A stretch of 64,000 bases of DNA from Yersinia alsatica (GCF_902170305.1 NZ_CABHWW010000024.1:1-64000); one strand, 5' to 3'; shown: positions 31,326-40,295, numbered from the stretch's first letter. A program made the numbers and translations. Notes: generated by a model not told the origin, from the letters alone.

Positions 31326-31469
31326 ATGCAAGTATTGAGCTCATTACGTTCTGCAAAAAACCGTCATCCCGACTGCAAAATCGTCCGTCGTCGTGGTCGG
31401 GTGTATGTTATTTGCAAAAGCAATCCACGTTTTAAAGCGGTTCAAGGAGGGACACATAAGAAACGTTGA
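31326..31469 (+). CDS. rpmJ2: Alternative 50S ribosomal protein L36 (YkgO type)
   Basis: A 47-aa basic protein opening [18 protein letters not shown] and containing [17 protein letters not shown]. This is the YkgO-type L36, which carries a C-terminal extension and only two cysteines, so it lacks the full zinc ribbon. Fifteen bases after rpmE2, with a terminator just downstream. It is the zinc-starvation counterpart of rpmJ. Confidence 0.94.
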
Positions 31470-31496
31470 TATTGAGTATATTGTCAGTCTACCAGT

Positions 31497-31527
31497 AAGC
31501 CCCGTTGCTGCCCAACGGGGCTTTTTT
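31497..31527 (+). terminator. Terminator of rpmE2-rpmJ2
   Basis: AAGCCCCGTT/AACGGGGCTT stem with a 7-base loop, running into six T residues. Confidence 0.94.
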
Positions 31528-31547
31528 CTGTCACAAAAGGCACTAAA

Positions 31548-31582
31548 ATTCAGCCTCTGACGCTAATTATCAGAGGCTGAAT
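31548..31582 (-). terminator. Terminator of the zinc-type ABC operon
   Basis: On the minus strand, a 13-bp perfect stem (ATTCAGCCTCTGA / TCAGAGGCTGAAT) is followed by TTTTAG, 15 bp after the binding-protein stop. Confidence 0.85.
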
Positions 31583-31597
31583 ACTCTTTTCCTGCAA

Positions 31598-32476
31598 CTA
31601 CTTCATACTGGCCACCAGAGTATCTACATTGTGTTTAAATGCCTCGGCATAGGTCGTGGCTGGGCCACCTGCGGCAGACAACGCTTCTGGATAGAGTTCC
31701 CCGCCCGCTTTAGCACCACTGGCGGTGGCAATCTGTTTCACCAAGCGCGGATCGGTTTGATTTTCAATAAAATAGGTTTTTATTTTCTCTTGTTTGATTT
31801 GATTAATCAGTGCTGCCACACCGCTGGCACTGGCTTCAGATTCAGTAGAGAAACCCACTGGTGACAAGAAGTTAACCCCATATTCCTGGCTAAAATAACC
31901 AAAAGCATCATGGCTGGTTAGCACTTTTCGCTGCGCGGCTGGAATTGCTGCAAATTGTGCTTTGGCGTAAGCATCCAGTTTTTCCAACTGCTGAATATAC
32001 TCCCCGCCCCGTTTGCGAAAATAATCCGCATCTTCAGGATCGGCGGCAATCAATGCATTCATTACGTTGTTAGCATATTTAATACCATTCGCCATGCTGT
32101 TCCATGCATGGGGATCAGTCACTTCCTTACCCTCTTCATCCATTTTGCGGGTATCGACTCCGGTTGATGCGATAACCACCTGGCCTTTATAACCAGAGGC
32201 GGTGATCAGCCGCTCCAGCCAACCCTCCAATCCTAACCCACTGACAAATACCACATCCGCTTTGGACAGCTGCTTGCTGTTTTTCGGCGTAGGTGCAAAA
32301 CCGTGAGGATCACCATTTGGCCCAACCAAAGTCACCACATTGACATGCTCGCCCCCAACTTGCTGGACGATGTCTCCTAAAATAGAAAAACTGGCAACGG
32401 CTTCAACCGTTTTTGCCATTGCCAATGGGCTTGACAGTAGGGCAGCCACCGCCAAACTAATAGGTAAACGCTTCAT
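31598..32476 (-). CDS. Zinc-type ABC transporter periplasmic binding protein
   Basis: A 292-aa cluster A-I metal-binding lipocalin-like receptor (ZnuA/PsaA family). A signal peptide ends SSPLAMA near residue 21. Predicted metal ligands are His58 (DPHGF), His123 (DPHAW), His189 (SHDAFGYF) and an acidic residue near 264. Histidine rather than glutamate in the third position points to zinc over manganese/iron. The His-rich loop typical of ZnuA is missing: the segment before His123 is short and acidic. Last gene of an ATPase-permease-receptor operon, an order like aztABC, unlike znuACB. Confidence 0.88.
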   Translation of the reverse strand: MKRLPISLAVAALLSSPLAMAKTVEAVASFSILGDIVQQVGGEHVNVVTLVGPNGDPHGFAPTPKNSKQLSKADVVFVSGLGLEGWLERLITASGYKGQVVIASTGVDTRKMDEEGKEVTDPHAWNSMANGIKYANNVMNALIAADPEDADYFRKRGGEYIQQLEKLDAYAKAQFAAIPAAQRKVLTSHDAFGYFSQEYGVNFLSPVGFSTESEASASGVAALINQIKQEKIKTYFIENQTDPRLVKQIATASGAKAGGELYPEALSAAGGPATTYAEAFKHNVDTLVASMK

Positions 32477-32504
32477 TTAACTCTCCTTTTATGACAGATA
32501 CTTC

Positions 32505-33362
32505 TCAACGGCGCGCAGTTGCCAACACACCACCACGCGTTCCAAATAAAATAGACACAAAGAAAATCAGGCTGGCGCTAAGCACGATGGCGGGCCCAGC
32601 AGGCAGCGAAGCATAATAAGACCACAACAGGCCAACAATGCTGGCAAGCATGCCAATCGCCATCGCAACTCCTAATGTTTGCGGCAGATTTTTAGCCCAA
32701 AAACGTGCGCTGGCCGCCGGTAACATCATTAATCCGACCGACATCAAGGTGCCAAGAATTTGGAACCCAGCAACCAGATTAAGAACAACCAAAGAGAGAA
32801 ATAGCGCGTGGACTACCATCAGCCAACGCCCCATACTGACCCGCAAAAAAACCGGATCGAACGATTCGACGACTAACGCGCGATAAATAGCAGCCAAAGC
32901 CAGCATGGAAAATGTGGTGATCGTGCCCACCATGGTCATGGCGCTAGCATCGACGGCCAGAATAGAACCGAATAACACATGCAGCAGATCCATGCTGGAA
33001 CCCCGCAGCGAAACCAAAGTGACCCCTAAAGCCAGAGAGCCAAGATAGAAGCCGGCAAAACTGGCATCCTCCTTTAATAGTGTTCGCCTACTGACCCAGC
33101 CGGACATCATGGCAACCGCCAGCCCGGCAATAAAACCACCAATGCCCATGGCAACCAGTGACATACCCGAGATCAGATAGCCGATAGCCGCACCGGGTAG
33201 TACTGCGTGAGACAGGGCATCACCGACTAAACTCATTCGTCGCAGTAATAAGAAAACACCTAGAGGTGCTGAACTGAGTGACAGTGCCAAGCAAGCCACC
33301 AAAGCCCGGCGCATAAAGCCAAAATCCATGAAAGGATCAACAAGTAAATGAAACACTGTCAT
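32505..33362 (-). CDS. Metal (zinc-type) ABC transporter permease
   Basis: A 285-aa ABC-3 family membrane protein with about eight helices. GVFLLLRRMSLVGDALSHAVLPGAAIGYL near the N-terminus is the family signature and includes the coupling region. The ATG at 33362 overlaps the ATPase stop (ATGA); upstream codons to 33437 lie inside the ATPase gene and are not needed. Forms the membrane channel for the adjacent receptor. Confidence 0.9.
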   Translation of the reverse strand: MTVFHLLVDPFMDFGFMRRALVACLALSLSSAPLGVFLLLRRMSLVGDALSHAVLPGAAIGYLISGMSLVAMGIGGFIAGLAVAMMSGWVSRRTLLKEDASFAGFYLGSLALGVTLVSLRGSSMDLLHVLFGSILAVDASAMTMVGTITTFSMLALAAIYRALVVESFDPVFLRVSMGRWLMVVHALFLSLVVLNLVAGFQILGTLMSVGLMMLPAASARFWAKNLPQTLGVAMAIGMLASIVGLLWSYYASLPAGPAIVLSASLIFFVSILFGTRGGVLATARR

Positions 33363-34093
33363 GAATTGATGGCCCTCAGTGGTTGCTGTGGGAGCAAAGA
33401 GGAAAGCGCGCAAGATGAACTGTGGATATGATGCCATTGTGCTAGAACCTGATCACACGGCTGCCAGCAGCACCCTTGCGGGGTCATCCACAATGCATGG
33501 GGAAAGTGATCGGCAACCATCGACATATCGTGCAGGACAGCAATAATAGTCCGCCCCTCGTCGTGAAGTTGATGAATAACCTCAAGCAATAGCCGAACAG
33601 TTTGACTATCAATACCGGTAAAAGGCTCATCCAGCAAAATCAGTTGCGCCTGCTGCACTAACAGGCGGGCAAACAGCACCCGTTGTAATTGTCCGCCGGA
33701 CAACTCACCCACTGGTTGGCACGCCATATCCTGCATGCCAACGGTGTCTAATGCCTGTTGAATGCGCTGCCGTGATTGAGGGTTAATCCCTCCGAGCAAG
33801 CCACTTTGTGGCCAGCACCCCATTGCCACAACATCTTGAACAACAATGGGAAACTGCTTATCTAATTCAGCTTGTTGCGGAAGATAGGCCATTTGCGGCG
33901 CTTTACCGCCAGTGAAAGTGATTTGCCCGGCAACTGCCGGTTGCAAGCCTGCCAATGTTTTAAGCAGAGTCGATTTACCTGTGCCATTTGCGCCGATAAT
34001 AGCGGTCAGAGAGCCCGCGATAAAACAGCCGTCAATGGGTGGCGTCAGCGCATGACGTTCATAGCCAATTTCAGTATTTCTCAAATTTATCAT
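33359..34093 (-). CDS. Metal (zinc-type) ABC transporter ATPase
   Basis: A 244-aa nucleotide-binding subunit from MINLRNTEIGYE. Walker A is GANGTGKST, the signature is LSGGQLQR, Walker B is LILLDEPFTGID, and the H-loop is VLHDMS. The frame is open back to 34192, but the added residues form a hydrophobic stretch foreign to ABC ATPases. No strong ribosome site is visible at 34093, so this start rests on family alignment. First gene of the importer operon. Confidence 0.88.
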   Translation of the reverse strand: MINLRNTEIGYERHALTPPIDGCFIAGSLTAIIGANGTGKSTLLKTLAGLQPAVAGQITFTGGKAPQMAYLPQQAELDKQFPIVVQDVVAMGCWPQSGLLGGINPQSRQRIQQALDTVGMQDMACQPVGELSGGQLQRVLFARLLVQQAQLILLDEPFTGIDSQTVRLLLEVIHQLHDEGRTIIAVLHDMSMVADHFPHALWMTPQGCCWQPCDQVLAQWHHIHSSSCALSSLLPQQPLRAINS

Positions 34094-34851
34094 GGCAATA
34101 CATTCGCCCAATAAATAGCACACCACAGCAGCAGGCAAAGCAGAGCAACCCCCGCCATACGCTGTAACGAAGAAAGTGAGAATAATGTCCAATAAGGAAG
34201 AGAATTAAACCGAGCTGAAAGCTTATTCATATAAGGAAGAAACAGATATTTAAGTGATACATTATAACATCACATATTATCACTAAGTTCAAGAGTCGTG
34301 CACTGGCTTATCTATGTCAAAAGTAACAAACCATGACGAGATGCCCCATCGGCAGAATTGCGTGCAGGAAGTAAAACTTCCGCTGTGGATAAAACAAGCG
34401 GCACTAACATGGTTAGTTACAGTAAATTAAACTATCTTTACTGCTACTTTGCTGATGAGGACTGGTAAGCTTTTGCCACTCCAGTATCATAATTACTCGT
34501 GAATGCTCGCAAAACAGTAAATTACATAATAAAAAATAACTAATACAGCAGCACCTCTACTTGATAAAACCCGCTGAGCATTCTAAATTAATAGATATGG
34601 GGTAAATTAACTGTAGGTAATAACCTTAAATATTGAGATTTCTATTTAAGCCTTGTTATTTTATTGCAAGATAGTGTTATTGGTCGATAGTGATCCAAAT
34701 AACATCACTGGGTGTTAACTAAGCCTTTTGGTTGATAAATCTCATTAAAATTGAATTTTTTGATTCAAATCATGTCAATAGTAGTTGGAAAATAAATATC
34801 ATCGCATTTTTTGTAACGATAACGGCACAGTAATGAATTAATCTTACCACC
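34094..34851. other. Long AT-rich spacer upstream of the ABC importer
   Basis: About 750 bp without a convincing gene on either strand. It should contain the importer promoter on the minus strand (34100-34300), including a GTGAT-N10-ATCAC repeat at 34254. It should also contain the promoter of the small gene at 34852. It is rich in short AT tracts and stop codons. It may be a scar of past insertion between acrB and ymoB. Confidence 0.5.
34254..34273. promoter_or_regulatory. Possible Zur half-site upstream of the ABC importer
   Basis: GTGATACATTATAACATCAC contains the right half of a Zur box (TATAACAT) inside GTGAT/ATCAC arms. The left half does not fit the consensus, so this is only a candidate. 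It lies about 160 bp before the ATPase start. Confidence 0.3.
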
Positions 34852-35220
34852 ATGAGCGGACAATTAATGAACAATGAAATAGCTGGGGACTTCTCATCAG
34901 GGTGTTACCCGATTTCATTACTGAAGAATGTTATCAACAATAATATCCGTGAGATTGAAGGAAATTTAGTTTCCGGGTTAATGTATTATTCAGAGGATGC
35001 TAGATACAAGGTTGGCTCATTAGAGATCCTTGATATTCACAATGTGAAAGCTAATTGTTATTCAATGACTTACTGTTATCGGTGGTATATCTTCAATCCA
35101 TGTTTGGATATCAATACTGAAGAATCACTAACAAATGCTGTAACATTTATTGTACATCCCGAAAAAATCGTCTTTGATATAATTAACAATGATAGACCTT
35201 CAACCGCTGACGAATTGTAA
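34852..35220 (+). CDS. Small protein of unknown function upstream of ymoB
   Basis: A 122-aa frame that I do not recognise. It has no signal peptide or membrane segment. It is hydrophilic, with many Asn, Asp and Tyr, and has three cysteines in its second half or middle. NLVSGLMYYSEDARYKVGSLEIL and AVTFIVHPEKIVFDIIN look like beta-strand regions. An ATG at 34867 (residue 6) is an alternative start; neither has a strong ribosome site. It lies 158 bp before ymoB on the same strand, with a long AT-rich region behind it. It is probably real given its length in AT-rich DNA with normal amino acid use, but unproven. Confidence 0.55.
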   Translation: MSGQLMNNEIAGDFSSGCYPISLLKNVINNNIREIEGNLVSGLMYYSEDARYKVGSLEILDIHNVKANCYSMTYCYRWYIFNPCLDINTEESLTNAVTFIVHPEKIVFDIINNDRPSTADEL

Positions 35221-35378
35221 GCTTAAGTAATAAAGTTGCGCGGTGAGCGGAGAAATGATTTATATTCATAACAAGACTAGTTTATTTACTTTACCGATAA
35301 GCTTCTTCGTTTATATGATTACCGATCTACTCACATTGTGTTATCAACACCGAATTAAGAGTTTACGGAGGGGATGAT

Positions 35379-35747
35379 ATGGATGAGTACTCACCTAAAC
35401 GGCATGACATTGCCCAATTGAAGTTTCTATGTGAGAGTTTGTATGATGAAGGCATTGCTACCCTTGGTGATAGCCACCATGGCTGGGTAAATGACCCGAC
35501 ATCTGCCGTAAACCTGCAACTCAATGATTTGATCGAGCATATAGCTTCATTTGTGATGAGTTTTAAAATAAAATACCCAGATGGCGGCGACCTTTCAGAG
35601 TTAGTGGAAGAATATTTAGACGATACATATACTCTGTTCAGTAGTTATGGGATCAATGATCCTGAATTGCGTCGCTGGCAAAAAACCAAAGAGCGTTTAT
35701 TCAGACTTTTCTCAGGGGAATACATCTGTACCCTGATGAAAACTTAA
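35379..35747 (+). CDS. ymoB: YmoB (TomB family), YmoA-modulating protein
   Basis: A 122-aa TomB homologue: MDEYSPKRHDIAQLKFLCESLYDEGI, LGDSHHGWVNDPTSAVNLQLNDLIEHIASF, and CTLMKT at the end with the conserved cysteine. In E. coli TomB oxidises and inactivates Hha as an antitoxin-like partner; YmoB is its Yersinia counterpart. ACGGAGGGGATGAT gives a strong ribosome site. It precedes ymoA by 46 bp, forming the classical pair. Confidence 0.95.
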   Translation: MDEYSPKRHDIAQLKFLCESLYDEGIATLGDSHHGWVNDPTSAVNLQLNDLIEHIASFVMSFKIKYPDGGDLSELVEEYLDDTYTLFSSYGINDPELRRWQKTKERLFRLFSGEYICTLMKT

Positions 35748-35793
35748 GGGATAGTTCCCCTATATTATTTGTATATTGAGAAGAAAAATTACC

Positions 35794-35997
35794 ATGACAA
35801 AAACTGACTACCTGATGCGTTTAAGAAAATGTACGACTATTGATACGCTGGAACGTGTAATTGAAAAAAATAAGTACGAGCTAAGCGATGATGAGTTGGA
35901 ATTGTTTTACTCAGCTGCCGATCATCGCTTAGCTGAACTCACAATGAATAAACTTTATGATAAAATTCCACCTACTGTCTGGCAACATGTGAAATAG
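35794..35997 (+). CDS. ymoA: Modulator YmoA (Hha family)
   Basis: A 67-aa Hha-family protein, [13 protein letters not shown] to WQHVK. It binds H-NS and represses horizontally acquired and virulence genes. In Yersinia it links type III secretion to temperature through ClpXP and Lon turnover, both proteases encoded in this window. The frame extends to a TTG at 35776, but 35794 gives the known N-terminus. Second gene after ymoB. Confidence 0.97.
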   Translation: MTKTDYLMRLRKCTTIDTLERVIEKNKYELSDDELELFYSAADHRLAELTMNKLYDKIPPTVWQHVK

Positions 35998-36482
35998 TCT
36001 GCTTAACGCTGGTTAAGACACACAACGTTGAGCCGATAATCGCTATCGGCTTCAATGAGGCAAGTGCTTTGTAAGTGTTTTAATTTAGGATAAATGTGGT
36101 GACAAAACTACGGTATTGAAGGTTAGCTTCAATCCCGCGCTATTGCACATCTACACGTCAACCAAACTATTAGCGTTATCAAAGCGGTTAAGTAAAGGCA
36201 CATTGTTGCTCTATTTAATTTATTAAGGCTCCAGCTGATAGCTAATAATTTAGAGACATTATTAATTCATTGCTAAACCTAAAGCGTAAATAGAAAATCT
36301 AATCTATATAAATACAAGAAAAATCCCATTTCACTGTTCAATACTCAGCCTATGCCACACCCTGCTATTTTTGATGGAAAAAGTATAAATACATAACAAT
36401 AAGTAAGGGCGATGAAGAATGGTGTTTGAGGCGGTTATCAGAAAAAATCAGCTTGAGGATTAGGAGTTGATATTTTAGAAAT
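35998..36482. other. ymoA-ffs intergenic region
   Basis: This 485-bp stretch has no visible gene. A 7-bp stem GCCGATA/TATCGGC (36031-36052) followed by TT shortly after ymoA may terminate ymoBA weakly. The remainder is AT-rich. The end of the ffs gene lies at its right border. Confidence 0.5.
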
Positions 36483-36596
36483 GGTGGAGGCCCTGCCAGC
36501 TACATCCCGGCACACACCGCGCCTGCTACGGCTGCTTCCTTCCGGATCTGACCGAGTTCACAAGTTAGTGTTGCGGGAGAACCAACAGGGCCTCCA
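36483..36596 (-). ncRNA. ffs: 4.5S RNA (signal recognition particle RNA)
   Basis: The minus strand carries a 114-nt SRP RNA. Complementary ends GGAGGCCCTG and CAGGGCCTCC close the long hairpin. The Ffh-binding apical region GGTCAGATCCGGAAGGAAGCAGCC is intact in two blocks, and TGTGCCGGGATGTAGCTGGC on the 3' side matches E. coli. It pairs with Ffh to target membrane proteins. Location beside ybaZ is conserved. Confidence 0.97.
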
Positions 36597-36804
36597 TTGA
36601 CGTTAACGGCTCCTTATACTCTGGAGCGGTGGGCATTATCGACCATGCCCCACCAAATAGCAAGACAACCTGCGCTAACCGGTGGTTTCTTGCCCAGTCG
36701 TGTTCAGCTATCGACTAAATTCATTTTCTTCTGGCACCAAAATCGCTGATGATGTTATTCATTTCTATACCATCATGCGGATAACAGACAACCAAGAGGA
36801 TGCA

Positions 36805-37194
36805 GTGACATCATCAACAATGGGGCGACAAGACCAAGATGAAGCTGAAGCGCTGGATGAAATAACAGAGCAAAGCAGCCCACCAGCCATAGATAGCTTT
36901 CGCCAACGAGTATTCCACGTGGTGGCGGCAATCCCCTATGGCCAGGTAACCACTTATGGTGATATTGCCCGGCTGATAGGCTCCCCAAGAGCAGCGCGAC
37001 AAGTTGGTGGTGTGTTAAAGCGTTTACCGGAAGGCTCGACATTACCCTGGTATCGGGTTATCAATCGCCATGGCGAAATTTCGTTGGTTGGGGAAGATTA
37101 TCTTCGGCAGAAAAATGCATTGTTAGCTGAAGGTGTTGAGATAACGCCAGCTGGGCGCATTGATTTACAACAGTATCGTTGGCAATACCAATAA
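36805..37194 (+). CDS. atl: Alkyltransferase-like protein (Atl/YbaZ)
   Basis: A 129-aa MGMT-fold protein without methyltransfer activity. The active-site PCHRV of true methyltransferases is PWYRV here, Trp replacing Cys, in LPWYRVINRHGEI. The helix-turn-helix AAIPYGQVTTYGDIARLIG and the arginine finger (SPRAARQVG) are present. It binds O6-alkylguanine and flags it for nucleotide excision repair. I prefer the GTG at 36805: AGAGGA is just upstream and the length then equals E. coli YbaZ. The frame is open back to 36682 without a better start. Confidence 0.9.
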   Translation: MTSSTMGRQDQDEAEALDEITEQSSPPAIDSFRQRVFHVVAAIPYGQVTTYGDIARLIGSPRAARQVGGVLKRLPEGSTLPWYRVINRHGEISLVGEDYLRQKNALLAEGVEITPAGRIDLQQYRWQYQ

Positions 37195-37198
37195 TAGC

Positions 37199-37231
37199 AG
37201 CGCTACAGAATCATTAATACTCTGTAGCGCT
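37199..37231. terminator. Bidirectional hairpin between atl and ybaY
   Basis: An 11-bp perfect inverted repeat AGCGCTACAGA/TCTGTAGCGCT with an 11-base loop lies between convergent genes. It lacks a T-tract. Confidence 0.65.
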
Positions 37232-37239
37232 CTCAGTGG

Positions 37240-37770
37240 TTACTGTATCGTCCCAGTACCTGATGTTGTTGCTGTTGGCGCAGTTTCGATCGCCACAGAG
37301 GTCACAGGCACCAGCAACAGGTTGGCCTGAGTACCCGTGCCATTATTAATCACTTCCTGAATGGTATCAGTGATAAACATTAGCTGACCATTATGCGTGA
37401 TAGCTGCGCTGACAATAATACGGGCATTGGGCTGAATTTCTGCTGGGTTAAACGGCAAGGCAAAAGTAAAAGGTGCCTGTTTACCCTCGGTACGAATCGC
37501 TTTTTGAGCAATCACCCGAGTAGGAGCATCAGCCAGTGAAGCATCCGACAGCGTAACCGTTACGACGGAATCAGGTGGCAAGGCAATGCGCTCGCGGATA
37601 TTCACTGTCCCTTGCACAGCAGGTTGCGCAATAGGTGCCGCAGCTGTCGTTGTCCCTGCGGGTGCAGGAACCGGAACATCAGCTCCCTTGTGAGCACACC
37701 CAGCCAGACTCACTACCAATGCTGCCCCACCCGCTATCTGCCAAAATTTTATTGATTGCCAAGGTTTCAT
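37240..37770 (-). CDS. ybaY: YbaY family outer-membrane lipoprotein
   Basis: A 176-aa lipoprotein with the lipobox LAGC near residue 25. A Pro/Ala/Thr-rich linker follows, then a beta-rich YbaY domain (VQGTVNIRERIALPPDSVVTVTLSD...) known from lipoprotein-like META/YbaY proteins. Function is not established. The ATG at 37770 has GGAG eight bases upstream; a GTG three codons earlier is directly at that ribosome site and is less likely. Confidence 0.88.
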   Translation of the reverse strand: MKPWQSIKFWQIAGGAALVVSLAGCAHKGADVPVPAPAGTTTAAAPIAQPAVQGTVNIRERIALPPDSVVTVTLSDASLADAPTRVIAQKAIRTEGKQAPFTFALPFNPAEIQPNARIIVSAAITHNGQLMFITDTIQEVINNGTGTQANLLLVPVTSVAIETAPTATTSGTGTIQ

Positions 37771-38027
37771 AGGTCGCACTCCTTCTTATTATTAAGATGC
37801 TGGCTATTCACAGAAAAGCCCGCGTTTAATAAGTGGCTTCAACCACCTAGCAAGCTAATTATAGCACAATATGCTGAGCCATGGCGCTTGCCGCCCGATT
37901 AAGCTATTTATCAGACTATTCCTTATCAAATGCTGATCAACTGAGCAGCCGTTTCGCAGCAATATATTGACGACCGACCAATGGATTCAGCACACTGTGT
38001 ATGAACTCAATCATCAGGGGCCACAAC

Positions 38028-38888
38028 ATGAGTCAGGCATTAGAAAAACTGCTCGATCTACTCGATCTGGAAAAAATTGAAGAAGGGATCTTCCGTGGCC
38101 AAAGTGAAGATCTGGGCTTGCGCCAGGTATTTGGTGGTCAGGTTGTGGGTCAGGCGATTTATGCAGCCAAACAAACCGTTCCGATTGACCGGCTTGTTCA
38201 TTCATTTCACAGCTATTTTTTACGCCCAGGGGACAGCAGCAAACCCATTATTTATGACGTCGAAACGTTGCGTGATGGCAACAGCTTCAGCGCTCGTCGG
38301 GTGAGTGCGATTCAGAATGGTAAACCTATCTTCTACATGACGGCATCGTTCCAAAGCCAGGAAGAGGGTCTTGAGCACCAAAACACGATGCCAGATGTCC
38401 CCCCACCAGAGGGGTTAATGTCTGAGACTGAAATTGCCCGCCAATTTGCCCATCTCATCCCCGAAAAAGTGCGGGAGAAGTTTATCGGCCATCAGCCCAT
38501 TGAAATGCGCCCGGTAAAATTCCACAACCCGCTGCAAGGTTCAGTAGAAGAGCCCAATCGTTATGTCTGGTTCCGTGCCAATGGCAAAATGCCGGATGAC
38601 TTACGAGTTCACCAGTATTTACTGGGCTATGCCTCTGATTTCAATTTCCTACTGACCGCCTTACAGCCGCACGGGATTGGCTTCCTTGAGCCGGGTGTGC
38701 AAATTGCCACCATCGACCATTCCATGTGGTTCCATCGGCCATTCCGTTTGGATGATTGGCTGTTGTATGCGGTAGAAAGCACGTCGGCCTCCGGTGCTCG
38801 GGGCTTTGTTCGCGGGCAGATTTATACTCGGGAAGGGGTGCTGATAGCCTCAACGGTGCAGGAAGGGGTTATTCGCTTGCATCGTTGA
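38028..38888 (+). CDS. tesB: Acyl-CoA thioesterase II
   Basis: TesB hydrolyses medium- and long-chain acyl-CoA to free fatty acid and CoA. The product is 286 aa, the exact E. coli length, from [20 protein letters not shown]. It is a double hot-dog fold: [17 protein letters not shown] and [22 protein letters not shown] in the first repeat, and [19 protein letters not shown] with the catalytic Asp in the second. AGGGG precedes the ATG by seven bases. Confidence 0.97.
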   Translation: MSQALEKLLDLLDLEKIEEGIFRGQSEDLGLRQVFGGQVVGQAIYAAKQTVPIDRLVHSFHSYFLRPGDSSKPIIYDVETLRDGNSFSARRVSAIQNGKPIFYMTASFQSQEEGLEHQNTMPDVPPPEGLMSETEIARQFAHLIPEKVREKFIGHQPIEMRPVKFHNPLQGSVEEPNRYVWFRANGKMPDDLRVHQYLLGYASDFNFLLTALQPHGIGFLEPGVQIATIDHSMWFHRPFRLDDWLLYAVESTSASGARGFVRGQIYTREGVLIASTVQEGVIRLHR

Positions 38889-38915
38889 TAGCAAACAGTC
38901 GGTATCTAAATAGTT

Positions 38916-38942
38916 CAGGGGCGATGTTTCCATCGCCCCTGT
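38916..38942. terminator. Hairpin between tesB and amtB
   Basis: CAGGGGCGATG/CATCGCCCCTG, an 11-bp stem with a small loop between convergent genes. No strong T-tract is present, so it may act in both directions with reduced efficiency. Confidence 0.65.
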
Positions 38943-38999
38943 TGCTATCATCATCTTTGTTATTTTTTCTAACCTATCAGCAGATAATAACCACTTAGC

Positions 39000-40295
39000 T
39001 TACTGGTTGTATGCATTTTCGCCGTGGCTGTTAACATCCAGACCTTCGCGTTCTTGTTCTTCTGGCACCCGCAGACCAACCACCAGGTCCGCAATTTTGT
39101 AAGCCACGAAAGCAACAACACCAGACCAGACCAAACAGACACCCACACTGAACAACTGCACACCGACTTGATGGCCCATAGTCACGCCAGTCGCGTAACC
39201 TGTACCGCCCAGAGAAGCAGAAGTAAAGACGCCAGTCAGAATACAACCGATAATCCCACACACGCCGTGGACGCCGAACACGTCACAGGTATCATCCACC
39301 CGCAGCCATTTTTTCAGCAGAACCACACCCCACAGACCAGCAACCCCACCAACCAGACCGATAATCAGTGCACCACCGACGCCCACAGTACCTGCCGCTG
39401 GAGTAATCGCAACCAGACCGGCGATACAGCCAGAACATGCACCTAACAGTGAAGGTTTGCCACGTAAAATCCACTCAGCAAATACCCAAGAAAGGATGGC
39501 ACCGGCGGTAGCAACAACAGTATTCAAGAAGGCAAGTGCGGCAATTTCGTTAGCGGCACTGGCAGAACCGGCATTGAATCCAAACCAGCCGATATACAGG
39601 ATAGCTGTACCAGTGAACACCATCGGTAAGTTGTGTGGTTTGAAAGCTTCTTTGCCAAAACCAGCACGTTTACCCAGCAAGTATGCCCCCACCAAGCCAG
39701 CAATCGCGGCGTTAATATGCACCACAGTGCCGCCTGCGAAGTCCAGCGCGCCATCCAGTGCCAGGAAACCGCCGCCCCATACCATGTGCGCCATTGGCAG
39801 GTATGAGAAGGTGAACCACAGCACCGCAAAAATTAATACTGCGGAGAAACGAATACGTTCGGCGAATGAACCCACCACCAACGCGACGGTAATACAGGCA
39901 AATGAGGCTTGGAACGCCACATGAATATATTGATAGAAAGTGCCGCTCAGGCTGGTCAAACCAATACCTTTGAGCATCGCCATATCAAAACCACCGAAGA
40001 ACGCATTACCACCGGTACTGAACGCCAGGCTGTAGCCATACAGTATCCACAGCACGCAAATCAGTGCAAAGGTCACCATGACCTGAGTCATCATCGATAA
40101 TACGTTTTTAGAACGCAGCAGGCCGCCATAGAACAGGGCAATACCGGGCACAGTCATAAACAGCACTAAAGCGGTGCAAATCATCATAAAAGCGTTATCG
40201 GCTTTGTCAGCTACAGCCGGTGCTGCGGCCATTGCCAAAGAGGGCAGCATCGCTACCGAACTCAGGCCCAACACGGATAAAAGTTTTTTCATCAT
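39000..40295 (-). CDS. amtB: Ammonium channel AmtB
   Basis: A 431-aa Amt/Rh channel with a cleaved signal sequence (ending LAMAAAP) and eleven membrane helices. ADKADNAFMMICTALVLFMTVPGIALFYGGLLR is the diagnostic N-terminus, and AGGTVVHINAAIAGLVGAYLLG holds the first pore histidine. DVFGVHGVCGIIG holds the second. AGGGATGGG before the ATG at 40295 supports this start over a GTG at 40313. Follows glnK by 36 bp, forming the nitrogen-regulated glnK-amtB operon in which GlnK plugs the channel. Confidence 0.97.
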   Translation of the reverse strand: MMKKLLSVLGLSSVAMLPSLAMAAAPAVADKADNAFMMICTALVLFMTVPGIALFYGGLLRSKNVLSMMTQVMVTFALICVLWILYGYSLAFSTGGNAFFGGFDMAMLKGIGLTSLSGTFYQYIHVAFQASFACITVALVVGSFAERIRFSAVLIFAVLWFTFSYLPMAHMVWGGGFLALDGALDFAGGTVVHINAAIAGLVGAYLLGKRAGFGKEAFKPHNLPMVFTGTAILYIGWFGFNAGSASAANEIAALAFLNTVVATAGAILSWVFAEWILRGKPSLLGACSGCIAGLVAITPAAGTVGVGGALIIGLVGGVAGLWGVVLLKKWLRVDDTCDVFGVHGVCGIIGCILTGVFTSASLGGTGYATGVTMGHQVGVQLFSVGVCLVWSGVVAFVAYKIADLVVGLRVPEEQEREGLDVNSHGENAYNQ

